This document shows, piece after piece, positions 1 to 12,445 of a stretch of 64,000 nt of DNA. The stretch's first letter is position 1. Every line of letters begins with the position of its first letter. The stretch is from Ichthyophthirius multifiliis. Taxonomy: Eukaryota; Ciliophora; Oligohymenophorea; Hymenostomatida. Under the pieces are notes generated by a model. That model was not told the origin of the DNA. It was given only the letters and a program-made list of their open reading frames with translations, and did no database searches. The position numbers and the translations under genes are program-made. The stretch is taken from assembly GCF_000220395.1 (NCBI RefSeq), contig NW_004086314.1, positions 37,057 to 101,056 on the forward strand. The letters run 5' to 3'.

Positions 1-774
1 TTTTTTGTTATAATAAATATTATGATGTATATAATAAAGATTATATAAAATCTAGATTTTAAATTAAAATAAATTAAAAATTTATATTATAAATAAAAAT
101 ATATAGTTTTTTTATATTTTTAGATTTAAATTATTTTTTACATTTACTTTAATATTTCTAGAGTTATATAAACAGTTTAAAAATCAAAATTATATATAAA
201 ATATTATTTTTAATTATATAGAAAAAAATATTTAAATATTATTTAAATATTTTATATAATTCATTATAATTATATTTTATATATTTATTTAAAACCAAAT
301 GTTTTATACTAAAAAAAGAATAAAAAAATATTAATAATAAATAAGGATTATTAGTTATATTTTTATTAACAAAAATTAAAATAATGTTTTTTTAAACTAA
401 ATAATTATAATATTTTAATATATTTTTATTTATTTTTTGTAAAACACAAAAATATATCTTTTAATAATGAATAAAACATATCATAATATTATAAACCAAA
501 TTAATATAAATAAAAATTTAGAATATTTATCTATATATTATATACTTTTTTCAAAAGATTTAACTATTCTCTATTTATGTTTATAATTATTAATAATAGA
601 ATTAAAACAAATAATTTTATATTAATTATAATAAAAAAAAAATATTATATACCTATATATATTTAATAAAATTCATTATTATTTATAAAAAATATGACTT
701 TCACAATATTTAATATACTACTTTACATTATTATAAATATTTACAAACAAAATAAATATTTAGTAAAAGTAAAC
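1..774. other. AT-rich spacer
   Basis: This stretch is almost pure A/T without a convincing reading frame. It lies downstream of the minus-strand exonuclease gene that ends at 775. Nothing else is seen. Confidence 0.6.
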
Positions 775-2866
775 TCATAAAGATTAAATATATCCATATT
801 AAACATAACTTTTTGAAATTTTTTACATAATTTAAATTACATTCTATTCATTACATTAAATAAAGCATTTTTTGCAAACTTCAATTATACTTTTACTCAA
901 ATTAAAATACACTTCAACTAAATCCTCAACATCTCTAGCCGCATATTCTAAATATTAAGGACAAATTGGTCTTTCTAAAAATGCAGATTAGTTAGTATTT
1001 TCAAAGATTTTATGCATTTCATTTTTTAAAATATTAATTCCATTTCTAGCATTATTGTTTTACAAAACGTCATTCAAACCTGGTTATTTTAACTCATCTA
1101 TACTTTTAAGAATTGAAAAGTCATCCCTTTGAATTCCTAAATATTTTTCCATTTAGTATTTAAAAGCTTAACAAGCTGCAGTATCAAAGACGTTTTTAGG
1201 ACAAGCCTAAAAAAATCTATGTAAAGCCAAAGAATCCTTCCTACAATCATGAAATATTTTAACAATTTTAACATTTTACATAATATTTTAAATACAAATT
1301 TTAGTTTCAATTTACAAATTTATATCACTTTATAAATTATTTATAAAATATATATCAAAAATGAAAATTTAAGATTTTAATTCATTCTTTTTAAAAATAG
1401 ATATTTATATTAGTTAAATAAATCCTTCCTTTCTTAGTCTTCCTTCTAAATCTACTCCTATTTCAGTATGTTTATTTATCACAAAATTCGCATATTTCAG
1501 TGTTTTTTCGTCATCTATAATCACTATTCGTTCATTTTCGTATTATTTTAAAATATCTTCATTTATTTTTTCATCTAAAATACTTTTATTATTAATTATA
1601 GAACATTTACAGGTATGTATTTTGATATTCTTTTTTTATTTTATATCAAATCTTAAAGCAAAGTCTCCTGTTTAACATCTTGTAGTATATATTTTTTATG
1701 TTAAAAGGAACGATCTTAAATAAAATTTAAATTTTTATTAATTTCCAAAAGCTTTGACATTATTTTCAAATTATTTAATGATTTTTTCTTCGAAAAATGT
1801 TAAATTTATTATCGATTTTTTCTTTTAATAGTTTAGAATTTTAAGGACTTCTTCTTTTACACATTCTAATTCATTATCATACCCAAATACCTTTTCAACA
1901 TTTGCAAAAACACTATTTTTTTCACAAATTTTCTCAAATATTAATTATTTATTATTTTCTAAATAATCCTTAAAATTAGTATTTAATAATTACATAATTT
2001 AATGTAATCCAGGCTAAAAATTTGTGTTTTATGAATAATATTATTTTCTTATTGAGCTTTCTAATATTGGAAAACCTTCATCTATTACATGTTTTTTACA
2101 TAAAGTTAAAATTCTTTCAAAAAATATTTATTGTATATTTTCAGGATATTTTATTAATATAGTTACTTGGCCTTTTATTAAAGGAGGTAATAAAACCTTT
2201 TTATATTTTGTTTAAAAAAATAAAAAAATAAAAAAATATTTTTACTTTTGCTTCATAAGCAATATCTTTCAAAACATTAACCACATAAGAAAATTATAAT
2301 TTAAACCCGATTTTATTAAAACCTACTCTATTATATTCTCTTTCGATAAAACTATCAGTAAAATAGGTATCCGGGTATTCTTTTAAAAGTAAAAAATAAA
2401 ATTTTTTAAGTGCTTAATTATGCATATCATTTCTTATTTTCTACTTTATTAATTTTGTTCTTTCTATATATTCCAAAGAATATATTTTATCTAACTTCTC
2501 TACCATTTAAAATTAGTGATCGTATATATTTACATAACTTGGTCTTCTTTCTATCCATAAAGGCTTCTAATTGAAATCTTTATTTGAGTAATCTAAATCC
2601 ATATTTTTTAAGCTCTTTGTAAAAATTAGGTTATCTATTCCATGTGCATATTTACAATCATTTAACGTAAATAAACATAAACCTCTTAACCAGAATCTAC
2701 ATAAAACCTATTTATCTTCTGGTTTTTTATTTTATAAATATTCCAGAATCTTTTATTAACGTTCTTATGGATTTGGTGGGCCGTATATCTTTTGGGGAGG
2801 ACGAGGTTCTTCTGGACGTTTTTTTGCCTGGAATTTTTCTTGTTTATCGTTTTAAACTATTTCCAT
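775..2866 (-). CDS. CCCH zinc finger / DEDD 3'-5' exonuclease fusion protein
   Basis: The gene reads on the minus strand with TAA/TAG as Gln, from ATG at 2866 to TGA at 775-777. One 49-bp GT-AG intron at 2197-2245 leaves exactly 681 codons (680 aa). Near residues 56-75 there is one CCCH finger (C56-x7-C64-x6-C71-x3-H75), normally an RNA-binding module. The C-terminal third carries an RNase D/EXD-type DEDD exonuclease fold: a first motif GVDLEG (the D-x-E pair), a middle motif HDCRKDSLAL, and a late motif YAARDVEDLVEVY. The three catalytic blocks appear in family order, so activity is plausible. CCCH plus DEDD nuclease suggests an RNA-processing or RNA-decay role in nucleus or cytoplasm, but the substrate is inference. 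Spacers of several hundred bases flank it and no operon partner is seen. Confidence 0.85.
2197..2245 (-). other. Intron of CCCH/exonuclease gene
   Basis: This is a 49-bp GT...AG intron rich in T on the coding strand. Removing it restores the frame between AYEAK and VLLPPLIKG, and the total becomes an exact multiple of three. Confidence 0.85.
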
Positions 2867-4034
2867 TTTTTTATTAGATATATAAATTTAATTTTTTTAT
2901 CAATTCTTAATATTACATTTAAAATTAATTTTTGATAATTATATGCAATTAACTCTTTTTAATCAAAAAAAAAAAGAATTATTATAAAAATATTAATTTT
3001 TTGTTGATGAATAAAATTATTATATTTACTAATAAGAAATAATTCTTATTTTAATATCTTTAAATAATTATTAAGAAAATATATTATAATTTTATTTTAA
3101 TTTATTAGTTAATTAAAAAAATTTTTTTCACAGAATATAAAAAGCTGACGCATTAAAACGATTTTTTTTTTTTTAAAAAAAAAAATAATTAATTTTTAAA
3201 GTATGTTTATTTTTATTATTCTCATATTTTTTAATTATTAAATACTTATTTTTATATATAATTTATTTTTATTATATTTAGTATTTTATATTATTTTGTA
3301 AATATAATTATTTAAAATTTTTATATCATTATTTCTATAAATAAACAAAAAAGTATTTAAATTTTCCTTAACAAAAATTTATAATCATATTCTATTATAA
3401 ACCAAATATTTATTTTATAATACATACTTAAATTGTTAGTTTTTAAGTTTTGATTATAAGTTAAATATCTCTTTTTATATTAATTTATTTTAATTTATTA
3501 AAGTATAAAAAAAGAAAAAAACTAACATTAGAAACAATAAGAAGATTATAAAATTAAATTATAAAATTCGCATAAAATAAAATTCAGTATGTAAACTAAT
3601 AATATAAAATTGTTTTATCAAATTTAATATAAGAATATTTATGAATTTTAGAAATAAATATTGTATTAAAAAAATAATTTAGAATTGAAAAACTAAATTA
3701 TAAAATTAAAGATTTTCAAAACTTAAATAAATAAATTATTTCTTTTTGACCAAATAAGGAACGAATATTAAACATTTATAAAATTTGATTAATTTATTGT
3801 ATTTATAATAAATAAAAAAATCAAATTATTAAATAAAAAAAATTAAGAACATTAATAATAAAATAAATGCATTAATTCCAAATAAAATTAAAATATTATA
3901 TATATATAAAAAATAAAAAATATATAAAAATTAAAAAAAAATGTAGAAAATATATATATAATATTATATAAAAATAAAAAATTTAAGAAAGTAAATAACA
4001 TAGAAGAATTATTAAAATATTTTATTATTATTAT

Positions 4035-4097
4035 AATTTAATTTAATTTAATTTAATTTAATTTAATTTAATTTAATTTAATTTAATTTAATTTAAT
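4035..4097. repeat. (TTTAA)n pentanucleotide array
   Basis: About twelve uninterrupted copies of the 5-bp unit TTTAA lie in non-coding DNA. No function is visible; replication slippage is the likely origin. Confidence 0.95.
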
Positions 4098-5559
4098 ATT
4101 TATAATTTTTTTTTTATTATTTATAATTTTTAAATATTTTTTTTATATTTTCATTATATATTTATTTACAATTTTTTTTTTTAATATAATATTTTTGCTC
4201 AATTTTTGTCTTTTATTTTATTTTAATAAGTTATTTTTTTTTTTTTTTTTTTTGCATTTAAATTTATTTATTATAATTTATTTTTTAATTTACAAAAATT
4301 CTTTATATTTTTCTAACTTTAATATTTTTTAATACTATTTTCTATCTTTTTTTCTTTTTTAATATAGTTTTTTTTTTATTTTAATTTTTTTTTTTATTAG
4401 CTAAAAAATTTTAAAATCTAATACTTTTTAGTTTTCATAGTTTATTAACATTAATTTTTTTTTTTTTAATATTAATATTTAATATATTTATTTTTTTAAT
4501 CAATTTTATTATTTTCCTACTTATTACAAATGAATCTGTACATAAGTTAATCAAATATTTCTCGTCAATAATAATTTTCTTTTAATTTTATTTGGAGATA
4601 ATTTCAGTTTTCGTACTTTATTTTCTTTTAAATTTAATATATAAAATATATTATATTTTAAATATTAAATCAATTAATTTTTATTAATAAAAAAAATAAT
4701 TATAATATATTTGTGTATATTTATATATAATTTAAAAGATAAATCTGTAAATAAATTCATAATATTAAAATGAAAATATTATAATAATAAGTAAAATTAT
4801 ATTGGTATTTAAAAATAAAATAATATTAATATCATATAACATAAAATTATTTTAAAATATTTATTTTTAATATATTAATAATTAAATTATCTTTGATAAC
4901 ATTTCTTTCACATAATAAATTTTAATTTATTTAAGATAATGACATAATTAAGATTTCATTAAAATTAATATAAGACTCCATAATTTACTTCCTCAGCTTG
5001 TAATATGTAATATCGCTTAATTAAAAAAATTATAGGTAGTTGATTCAGAAATATATTTCATTGAAAATTTAGTTAAGTAAATTATAGAATTAGGTATAAT
5101 ATAGACGGATTAAATGAAATAATAGTAGTAAAGGTTAGAAGAAAAAAAAAATATAAAAGTAGATAAAATATTTTATATTTAAGTCATTAATACATAAGAA
5201 ATTTTGTTTAATATTAAATCAAAAGAAATATGATGAGATAAATAGTATGATAAAAATAAATAAATTTTTAAATGCTATTTATATATAAATATATATATTT
5301 AATATTTTTTATAAAAAAAAAATCTTATAATATAATAAACATAATTAAAGAATTAAAATAATGTTAATTTATAAATTATAAAAAATAAGTAAAAAAAAGA
5401 GAATTAAAATTAATAAAAGAATAATAAAATATGAAAATAAAAAAAAGAAGAATAATAATATAATAATAATCATAATATTAATTTAAAATAAATGAAAAAT
5501 TTGAATAAATAATTAAATATAAATAATTAATTATTTAAAAGACGAAAAATAGAATACAT

Positions 5560-5561
5560 AA

Positions 5562-5598
<37 letters not shown>
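5560..5598. repeat. (TA)n dinucleotide array
   Basis: An alternating TA tract of roughly 39 bases in intergenic DNA, broken once near its left end. Confidence 0.9.
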
Positions 5599-5601
<3 letters not shown>

Positions 5602-6336
5602 TATGATAAAATATATATTTTTAATGCTCATTTTTTATATATTTAAATATGCTAAAACATTATACCAAGTAATTAAATTTTTATATAATATCTAAATTAT
5701 ATTTTTTTTTTATTTTAATATAAAATAAAAAACTAATTAAATTTATTAAGATTAATTTACTTTAAAAATATATATTAACTTTAAAATTAATCAATTAATT
5801 CATCAAATTAATATCTATAAAATAGATTAAACATTAATATTTTAAGATAATAATTTACATAATGAGACTATTTAACATATAATTATTTATGTTATATTAT
5901 AAAAAACTATATAATAAAATTATAAAATTTATATGTAAACAAAAAATATATAATTAAATATTATAAATTACTTATAATAGGAATAATATGATAAAATATT
6001 TAAAAAAATAATTTATAGAGAAATTATTATTTATTTACTAAAAATATAAAATTAATTAAATATATATAAAATTATTTAATTTATATATAATTAGAAAAAG
6101 ATTTTTATTATTTAAAACTTCAAAAAATTATAAATAAAAAAATTATTTTATATAAATGAAAAAAGAAATTTCTTATAAATACCTAATGAAAAATAATTAA
6201 TTAATTAGAGCTATTGATAATTTATATAATAAAAAATTAAATTATTATTATAAAAAATAATTATAAAAAAATTAAATAAAAATTTAAATAATTTTACTAA
6301 ATATATATTAAATAAAATTCAATGAAAAAAATATAT

Positions 6337-8442
6337 TCATCCTGTATAATAAAAATTCATGTTATATTTTTTATCAGAAGATTTTAAAATTAAATAAGAA
6401 ACTTATTGTTAATTAAAAATATAGATACCATTATTATCACATTCAATAGATTATGTAAAGGCTATTTATTATCCTTAAAAATTTTAGTTAGAAAAGAAAG
6501 TAATTTTATGACCGGTAGGTATCTTTATACTCTTAATCGTAATATTATCAGTAGAAGGAACATTTTCACAAAATTTATATGAAGCTCCTTTAAAACCACA
6601 TTCTGAATACAAAATAGGACATTCACTTTCAGAAACTTAATCTTTATTAATAAGTGGCCATGAAATTTCATTATTATTTTCATTAGCAATAGGAATAGAT
6701 TAAGCTCTCAATTAATAACCAAAGCTATCTATTTCTTTACTACTTTCATAATTCCATGAACTCCAGGTAACACCACCACATCCAGCAGTTTTACAACACA
6801 TTTAAGCAGCTTCTTATAAAGTAGCGTATTTTTAACAATTGTCTCCAGCAACGCATCCTTCTAAATAATGGTTACTTTTTTTAGCCCCAAATTAGCATTA
6901 TAAATTATCTAAATTTATTTCATCAATGTTATCTTCTTTTACAGTATTTTATCTTGAAATAAATGGCCATGAAATTTCTTTACTAGTTGCATTAGAAATT
7001 AGATTTGATTTTGCTCTCATTTAATATCCAAAGTTAACCATATCAGTTCCTTTTTCAAAGCTCCATGAACTATAGGTAACACCACCACATCCGGCAGTTT
7101 TACAACACATTTAAGCAGCTTCTTATAAAGTAGCGTAATTTTTGCAATCGTCTCCAGCAACGCATCCTTCTATGTAATGGTCATTTTTTTAAGCTCCAAA
7201 TTAGCATTTTAAATTATCTAAATAAAATTCATCAATGTTTTCTTCTTTTACTTCTTTTACTTCTTTTACTTCTTTTACTTCTTTTACTTCTTTTACTTCT
7301 TTTTCAACATTTTATTTTGAAGTTTCATCTAAATTTTCTTCTTTTACAACATTTTATATTGAAGTTTCATCAATATTTTCTTCTTTTCCAACATTTTAAC
7401 TTGAAGTAAATGGCCATGAAATTTCTTTATTAGTTGCATTAGCAATTGGATTTGCTTTTGCTCTCATTTAATAGCCAAAGTTAACCATATCAGTTCCTTT
7501 TTTAAAGCTCCATGAACTCCAGGTAATACCACCACATCCGGCAGTTTTACAACACATTTAAGCAGCTTCTTATAAAGTAGCGTAATTTTTACAATCGTCT
7601 CCAGCAACACATCCTTCTATGTAATGGTCATTTTTTTAAGCTCCAAATTAGCATTTTAAATTATCTAAATTAATTTCATCAATATTTTCTTCTTTTACAA
7701 CATTTTATCTTGAAGTAAATGGCCATGAAATTTCTTTATTAGTTGCATTAGCAATTGGATTTGCTTTTGCTCTCATTTAATAGCCAAAGTTAACCATATC
7801 AGTTCCTTTTTTAAAGCTCCATGAACTCCAGGTAACACCACCACATCCGGCAGTTTTACAACACATTTAAGCTGCTTCTTATAAAGTAGCGTAATTTTTA
7901 CAATCGTCTCCAGCAACACATCCTTCTATGTAATGGTCATTTTTTTAAGCTCCAAATTAGCATTTTAAATTATCTAAATTAATTTCATCAATATTTTCTT
8001 CCTTTACTTCTTTTTCAACATTTTATTTTTAAGTTTCATCAATATTTTCTTCTTTTACATCATTTTATATAGAATTAAGTGACCATGAAATTTCTTTACT
8101 AGTTGCATTAGCAATTAGATTTGATTTTGCTCTCATTTAATAACCAAAGTTAATCATATCAGTTCCTTTTTCAAAGCTCCATGAACTCCAGGTAACACCA
8201 CCACATCCGGCAGTTTTACAACACATTTAAGCAGCTTCTTATAAAGTAACGTAATTTTTACAATCGTCTCCAACAACGCATCCTTCTAAATAATGGTCAT
8301 TTTTTTTAGCTCCAAATTAGCATTTTAAATTATCTAAATTTATTTCTTCTAGATTTTATTCGTTGACTTTTTATTTTATCGATTATACACTTACAAGTAT
8401 TAATACAATTATTAAGATTATTTATTTATATTTTTAGATCAT
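6337..8442 (-). CDS. Secreted Cys-rich repeat protein with beta/gamma-crystallin-like C-terminus
   Basis: This is an intronless minus-strand ORF of 701 aa, ATG at 8442 to TGA at 6337-6339. The N-terminus (MIQKYKQIILIIVLILVSVQS) is a clear signal peptide. It is followed by five repeats of about 100-150 aa, spaced 360, 309, 447 and 309 bp. Each has a conserved Cys pattern (KCQFGAxKNDHY, EGCVxGDDC, TLQEAAQMCCKTAGCGG, WSSW, FGYQMRA) ending in EISWP. The shape TLxEAxxxCxxxxxCGG(I/V)T...(F/Y)QxR...SW resembles PAN/apple-like secreted modules; that assignment is tentative. A Glu/Lys/Val linker made of a 9-bp repeat lies at 7249-7303. The last ~110 aa (ILYSECGFKG...FFSNQNFQGQQ) look like a Greek-key beta/gamma-crystallin domain, as in Tetrahymena granule-tip proteins Grt1/Igr1. 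Secretion via dense-core granules (mucocysts) is therefore likely but inferred. A longer paralogue lies at 25369-27837. Confidence 0.8.
7249..7303 (-). repeat. 9-bp coding microsatellite encoding (Lys-Glu-Val)n
   Basis: About six tandem copies of the nonamer acttctttt on the plus strand read KEV repeats in the inter-domain linker of the Cys-rich protein. Because it is nine bases long, copy-number changes keep the frame. Confidence 0.9.
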
Positions 8443-11296
8443 TTTTTATATTAATTTTTTAATTATATTTTTTTTATAATTTTTTTTTTGTATTATAATA
8501 TAAATATTGTCTATTGTTTTCTTTTAATTTTTTTAAATTATATACGTAATAATTTTTATATTATCAAATAAAATTTTCATGATTTTTTTAATATTTTATA
8601 ATAATAATTCACGTAATTTTTTATTTATTATAAATGAGATAAATATACAATATATTATTCTCATAATAATTTTTTTAAATCCATAGATTTTATAAATTAT
8701 ATTTATTGAATTATTAATAATTTGAATTTTGGTAAACTAATTTTAAAAAATTATTAAATTTTTTATACTCCTATATACATAAAGCTATTTTTATTTTATT
8801 TTAGAATGTAAAAAATAGAATAAAATATCTATTATAAATTTTGGTTTTAAATATTTTATTTTAACATTATTAATAATATATAATTTTTGTTTCTATATGC
8901 ATTATTTATATTTAATTCAATAAAATATCCTATTTTGTCAAAATAATTATTTAATATTTAATTATTATTAAAAATCTATCGAATTATATATTTTTAATTA
9001 ATATTAATTTTTTTCAAAAACATATTTTAAACTAATAAATAATATAATTTAAAGTTAAATATAATTTTTACTTTTTAATATAAGTTATAAATTTTATATC
9101 TTTTTTATAATAATTTTTATGATAATTGTTTGAATTTATTAGTTTTATTTAATAAAAAAATTATAAAAAATATTATAATATAATTTTACTATATATAAAT
9201 ATATATTTTTTCTTTATTTATTTAATTTTCCTTTATTAATAAAAAATTATAAAAGTTATTAATTTTTTAAATATATATAATATATATTATAATGAGAGAA
9301 AATTCTTTAATTTTATTAATATTACTTTATAAGAACTTTATATATAGATTTTAATTTCAGTAAATGCTTATTTTTTCTATTAAAAATTATTTTATATCAA
9401 AAGTTATTTATTAAAATTAAAAATTAAATTATTAAAATTAAAAAAAACATCAATAAATAAATAACCAAAAGATTTATTATATATAAGTATATATTAAAAT
9501 GTTATTATAATTTATATTAATGAATTATATATTTTTTTTTTAATTTTAAAAAACAAAATAAATATCTATATAAAGATTTAAATATATATTTGTATATTAA
9601 ATTTATTTATTATAAATCATTAATTTATATACTTTTTTATATAATAAAAAAATCTAAATTGTTTCTTTTGTTTTTATTTTTGTTATATATCTAAAACTAA
9701 ATATACAAATTTTTAATATAAATATAAATTAAATATAAAATAAAATAATTAACGAGAAAAATATTTATTAGTATTTATATAAAATTTATGATTTTTACAT
9801 TGATATATTTAAAAAAAACTTATAGATTTTAAAATATGATTCATATATTTAATATATAAATAAATTAAAAAATTAGTTGCCAATTATTATAGCTTTCACT
9901 TTTTTAAATTAAAATAAATAATTACAAATATAGTATCTGATAATGATTTTAAAAATGACTAAAGTTAAAATAATTAAAAAAAAATACTTCTTCTTTATAT
10001 ATTAATAGTTTATATAACAATAATAATTAATAATTTAAATATTTTATAGGCTAAAATAAAAAATTATAAATAAATTTTGTCTACAATCTATATTTATATA
10101 AAAAAAAATGATAAATAAAAAGATTACTAAATAAAAATAAAAAAGTATAATAATTAAAAAAAAAAATTGTAATAATAAAAAAATTATATAAAACAATTTT
10201 TAAAAGATAATAGCAATAAAAATATTAGTATTATAAATTTTAAATTTTTTAAAAATTTTGAAGTTTTAAATAAAAAAAATTAATATAAAAATAAAATAAT
10301 TAAAAAAAAAAATAAGTATAAAATATTAAATTAAAAAAATATTAATATATAAATATATATATATATAATTAAAATAAATTATAAATAATATATTTTAATA
10401 ATTAAAAAAAAAAATATTTTTAAAATTAATATACTATTTAAAATATCTAAAATATAAGACACAATATAATAGATTTCTAATTAATATAATTATATATAAT
10501 ATGAATATGAAACAATTTTAAATTATTTATACAAAGTAAATTAATAATTATATTTTTTTATGTATTAGATTTTAATTCATTATTATTTATTGGATTTATT
10601 TTATTATATTTAAATGAAAAAATATCTGTAAATATTTTATAAAATTTTGTTAACGAATAAATTATATTTTTACTAATTTTTTATTTTTAATTAATCTATA
10701 TATAATTATATATTTACTTTAATTTTATCTCAAAAATTTTTTAATTTCTAAAAATAATTTTTAAATATAATAAATATGTATAAATATTATTTTTTTAAAT
10801 AGATTTTTTACCTTCCCTTCCTAAAATTCTGATTTCAAAAAAATGTTTAGCATAAGTTCACAATAACATAATGAAATGAAAATTTAAAAATCTACGACTT
10901 AGTTTTAAAATTCTTTTTTTTATTTTAGTTAAAAACTATATAAAAATATATATTATATACAATGCAGAAAAAATTTCTAAAAACATCCTTAGCTTAATCA
11001 CGGTGCTATCTTTTTCTAAAAAATTGTTTAATCCTTAGAAAAATAAATTAATTAATTATTTTTACAAGAAAAATGGAAAATTAAAAATAACATAGTTTCA
11101 TATTATTATTATTTTTAAATTTATATTAATTTAAATATAATTTAAATTTTTATATTAGATTTAATTGTTTTAAACTATAATAAATATAAAATTACATATA
11201 TTTATTTATAAGAATAAATACTTAACTTTCTTTTCAAAAACTTAATATAAATTATTTTAAATTTTTTTTTTTTTTTTTTTTTCTTAAATTTTTTAT
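8443..11296. other. AT-rich spacer
   Basis: This is about 2.8 kb of very AT-rich DNA between the Cys-rich gene and the HTH gene, with poly-A/T and short TA tracts only. A slightly less AT-rich patch near 10810-11060 showed no coherent ORF on either strand. Confidence 0.5.
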
Positions 11297-12445
11297 TCAA
11301 ATAAAAGATTATTCAAATTAATTCAAAAAGTTTTATCCATCCAATCCAAATTCTTTAAAAATATCACAAAAAAACTTATATTCAATTTAATATTTATCCT
11401 AAATGTTAGTTTTTATTTTATTTTTTTTAATTTTCGAAAATTAGTTTTAGTTTTATAAATTAAATTCTATTTTCCTAATTATTTCTTCCGATAAAGGTTT
11501 TTTCACATTAATTTATATTTTTTTAAACATAACTACTTATTTTAAATTACCCTTTTTGGCTTATTTGTTTTATTTTTAAAGTTTTTTTTAGTTATTATAT
11601 ATTTATAGCATTTATTCTTCGAAACTTTTATGTTTATTGTAATTAAAGAGACTATTAATATTAATCAAAAGATTAAAATTAGAAAAATCTTTAAATTTTT
11701 CAATAAATTGGTTTCCTTAAAAGAATTTACCAAATTTTTAATCATCATAATATTTTTAATAACTACAATCATAGTAATTAAAGTTAGTATATCCTTTTTA
11801 TTAATTTATTTATTTATTTTAAATATTTTTATTTTTCTATTTAAAGTTTTTAAAGCTTTCTGAATTATTTACATTTAAATCATTATTTTATTAATAAAAA
11901 GTTTAATTTTATTACACTAAACAATTTTTTTGCTTTAGTCTTTATTCTTATTATAATATATCTATTTTTTTTGTTTTTTTTCTGAATAAAATAAATATTA
12001 AATAATTTTAACCTTATCTATTAATATTTTTAATCAAAATAATAAATTTTTGAGATATAAGTTCAAAAGTTACAATTGGCTATTTTTTTAAAAAGTCCAT
12101 ATAAACTTTTAAATTATTTCTATCTAAATATTTTTCTAGCCAACCTTTACTGGCCTAAAAATACCCTTTATATATTGTAGTTTTTAAAGCTTAACTTAAC
12201 TATTATTATCTTGATGGAGCCTTTTAATTTTTAACGAAAAATATGCAAATCCATAATCTTAATTTCTATTCTAATTAAAAGTCTACTATTTTACGTCCTC
12301 CCCCTTCAAGCCTAGAAGGCTTAAAGTTATAAATCCATCTTTTAGCACATTTTATAGATATTTACATCTTTTTGGCTATTTCACATGGTATTTGCTTTTC
12401 TATACATTACTATAGGAAATCTTTTTTTTGTTATTCACTGTACAT
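11297..12445 (-). CDS. CENP-B-type helix-turn-helix DNA-binding protein, intact
   Basis: The ciliate-code ORF runs without break from ATG at 12445 to TGA at 11297-11299 (382 aa). The open frame extends upstream of that ATG, so the start is provisional. Residues 8-42 form an HTH with EIAKKMQIS and KCAKRWIYNF. Residues 50-112 match the second CENP-B/Tc5-type half: GGGRKIVDFQLEQKLRLW, then FQASKGWLEKYLDRNNL. The middle is Asn/Gln/Lys-rich, and a short C-terminal block contains KKPLSEEIIRKIEF and FFCDIFKEFGLDG. No DDE transposase domain follows. It is either a domesticated pogo/Tigger-like DNA-binding protein or one of the CENP-B-HTH proteins found in ciliates; a nuclear DNA-binding role is inferred. 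A short plus-strand ORF in the same region is only a shadow. Confidence 0.7.

Larger units (their letters stand above)
2867..6336. other. Long AT-rich spacer
   Basis: This is about 3.5 kb of nearly pure A/T with homopolymer runs, a TTTAA array near 4035-4097 and a TA array near 5560-5598. A coding-like shard on the plus strand around 4937-5230 (one stretch reads VVDSEIYFIENLVKQIIEL) has neither a consistent start nor a clean intron. It could be a gene remnant or chance. Confidence 0.5.

Noticed and set aside
4937-5230. Possible small plus-strand gene
   Set aside because: One ~50-aa stretch reads well, but start, intron and upstream exon could not be reconciled in frame; with a single stop codon, chance frames of this size are common.
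6337-8442. CRISPR array or direct-repeat locus
   Set aside because: The spaced repeats are long coding modules with Cys patterns and variable linkers in a eukaryotic gene.
11630-11863. Plus-strand 77-aa hydrophobic ORF
   Set aside because: It is antisense to the Asn/Gln-rich part of the HTH gene; its Ile/Leu/Phe content is simply the complement of that coding text.
11297-12445. Complete pogo/Tigger transposon
   Set aside because: No DDE domain, no terminal inverted repeats and no target duplication were seen; only the DNA-binding half is present.
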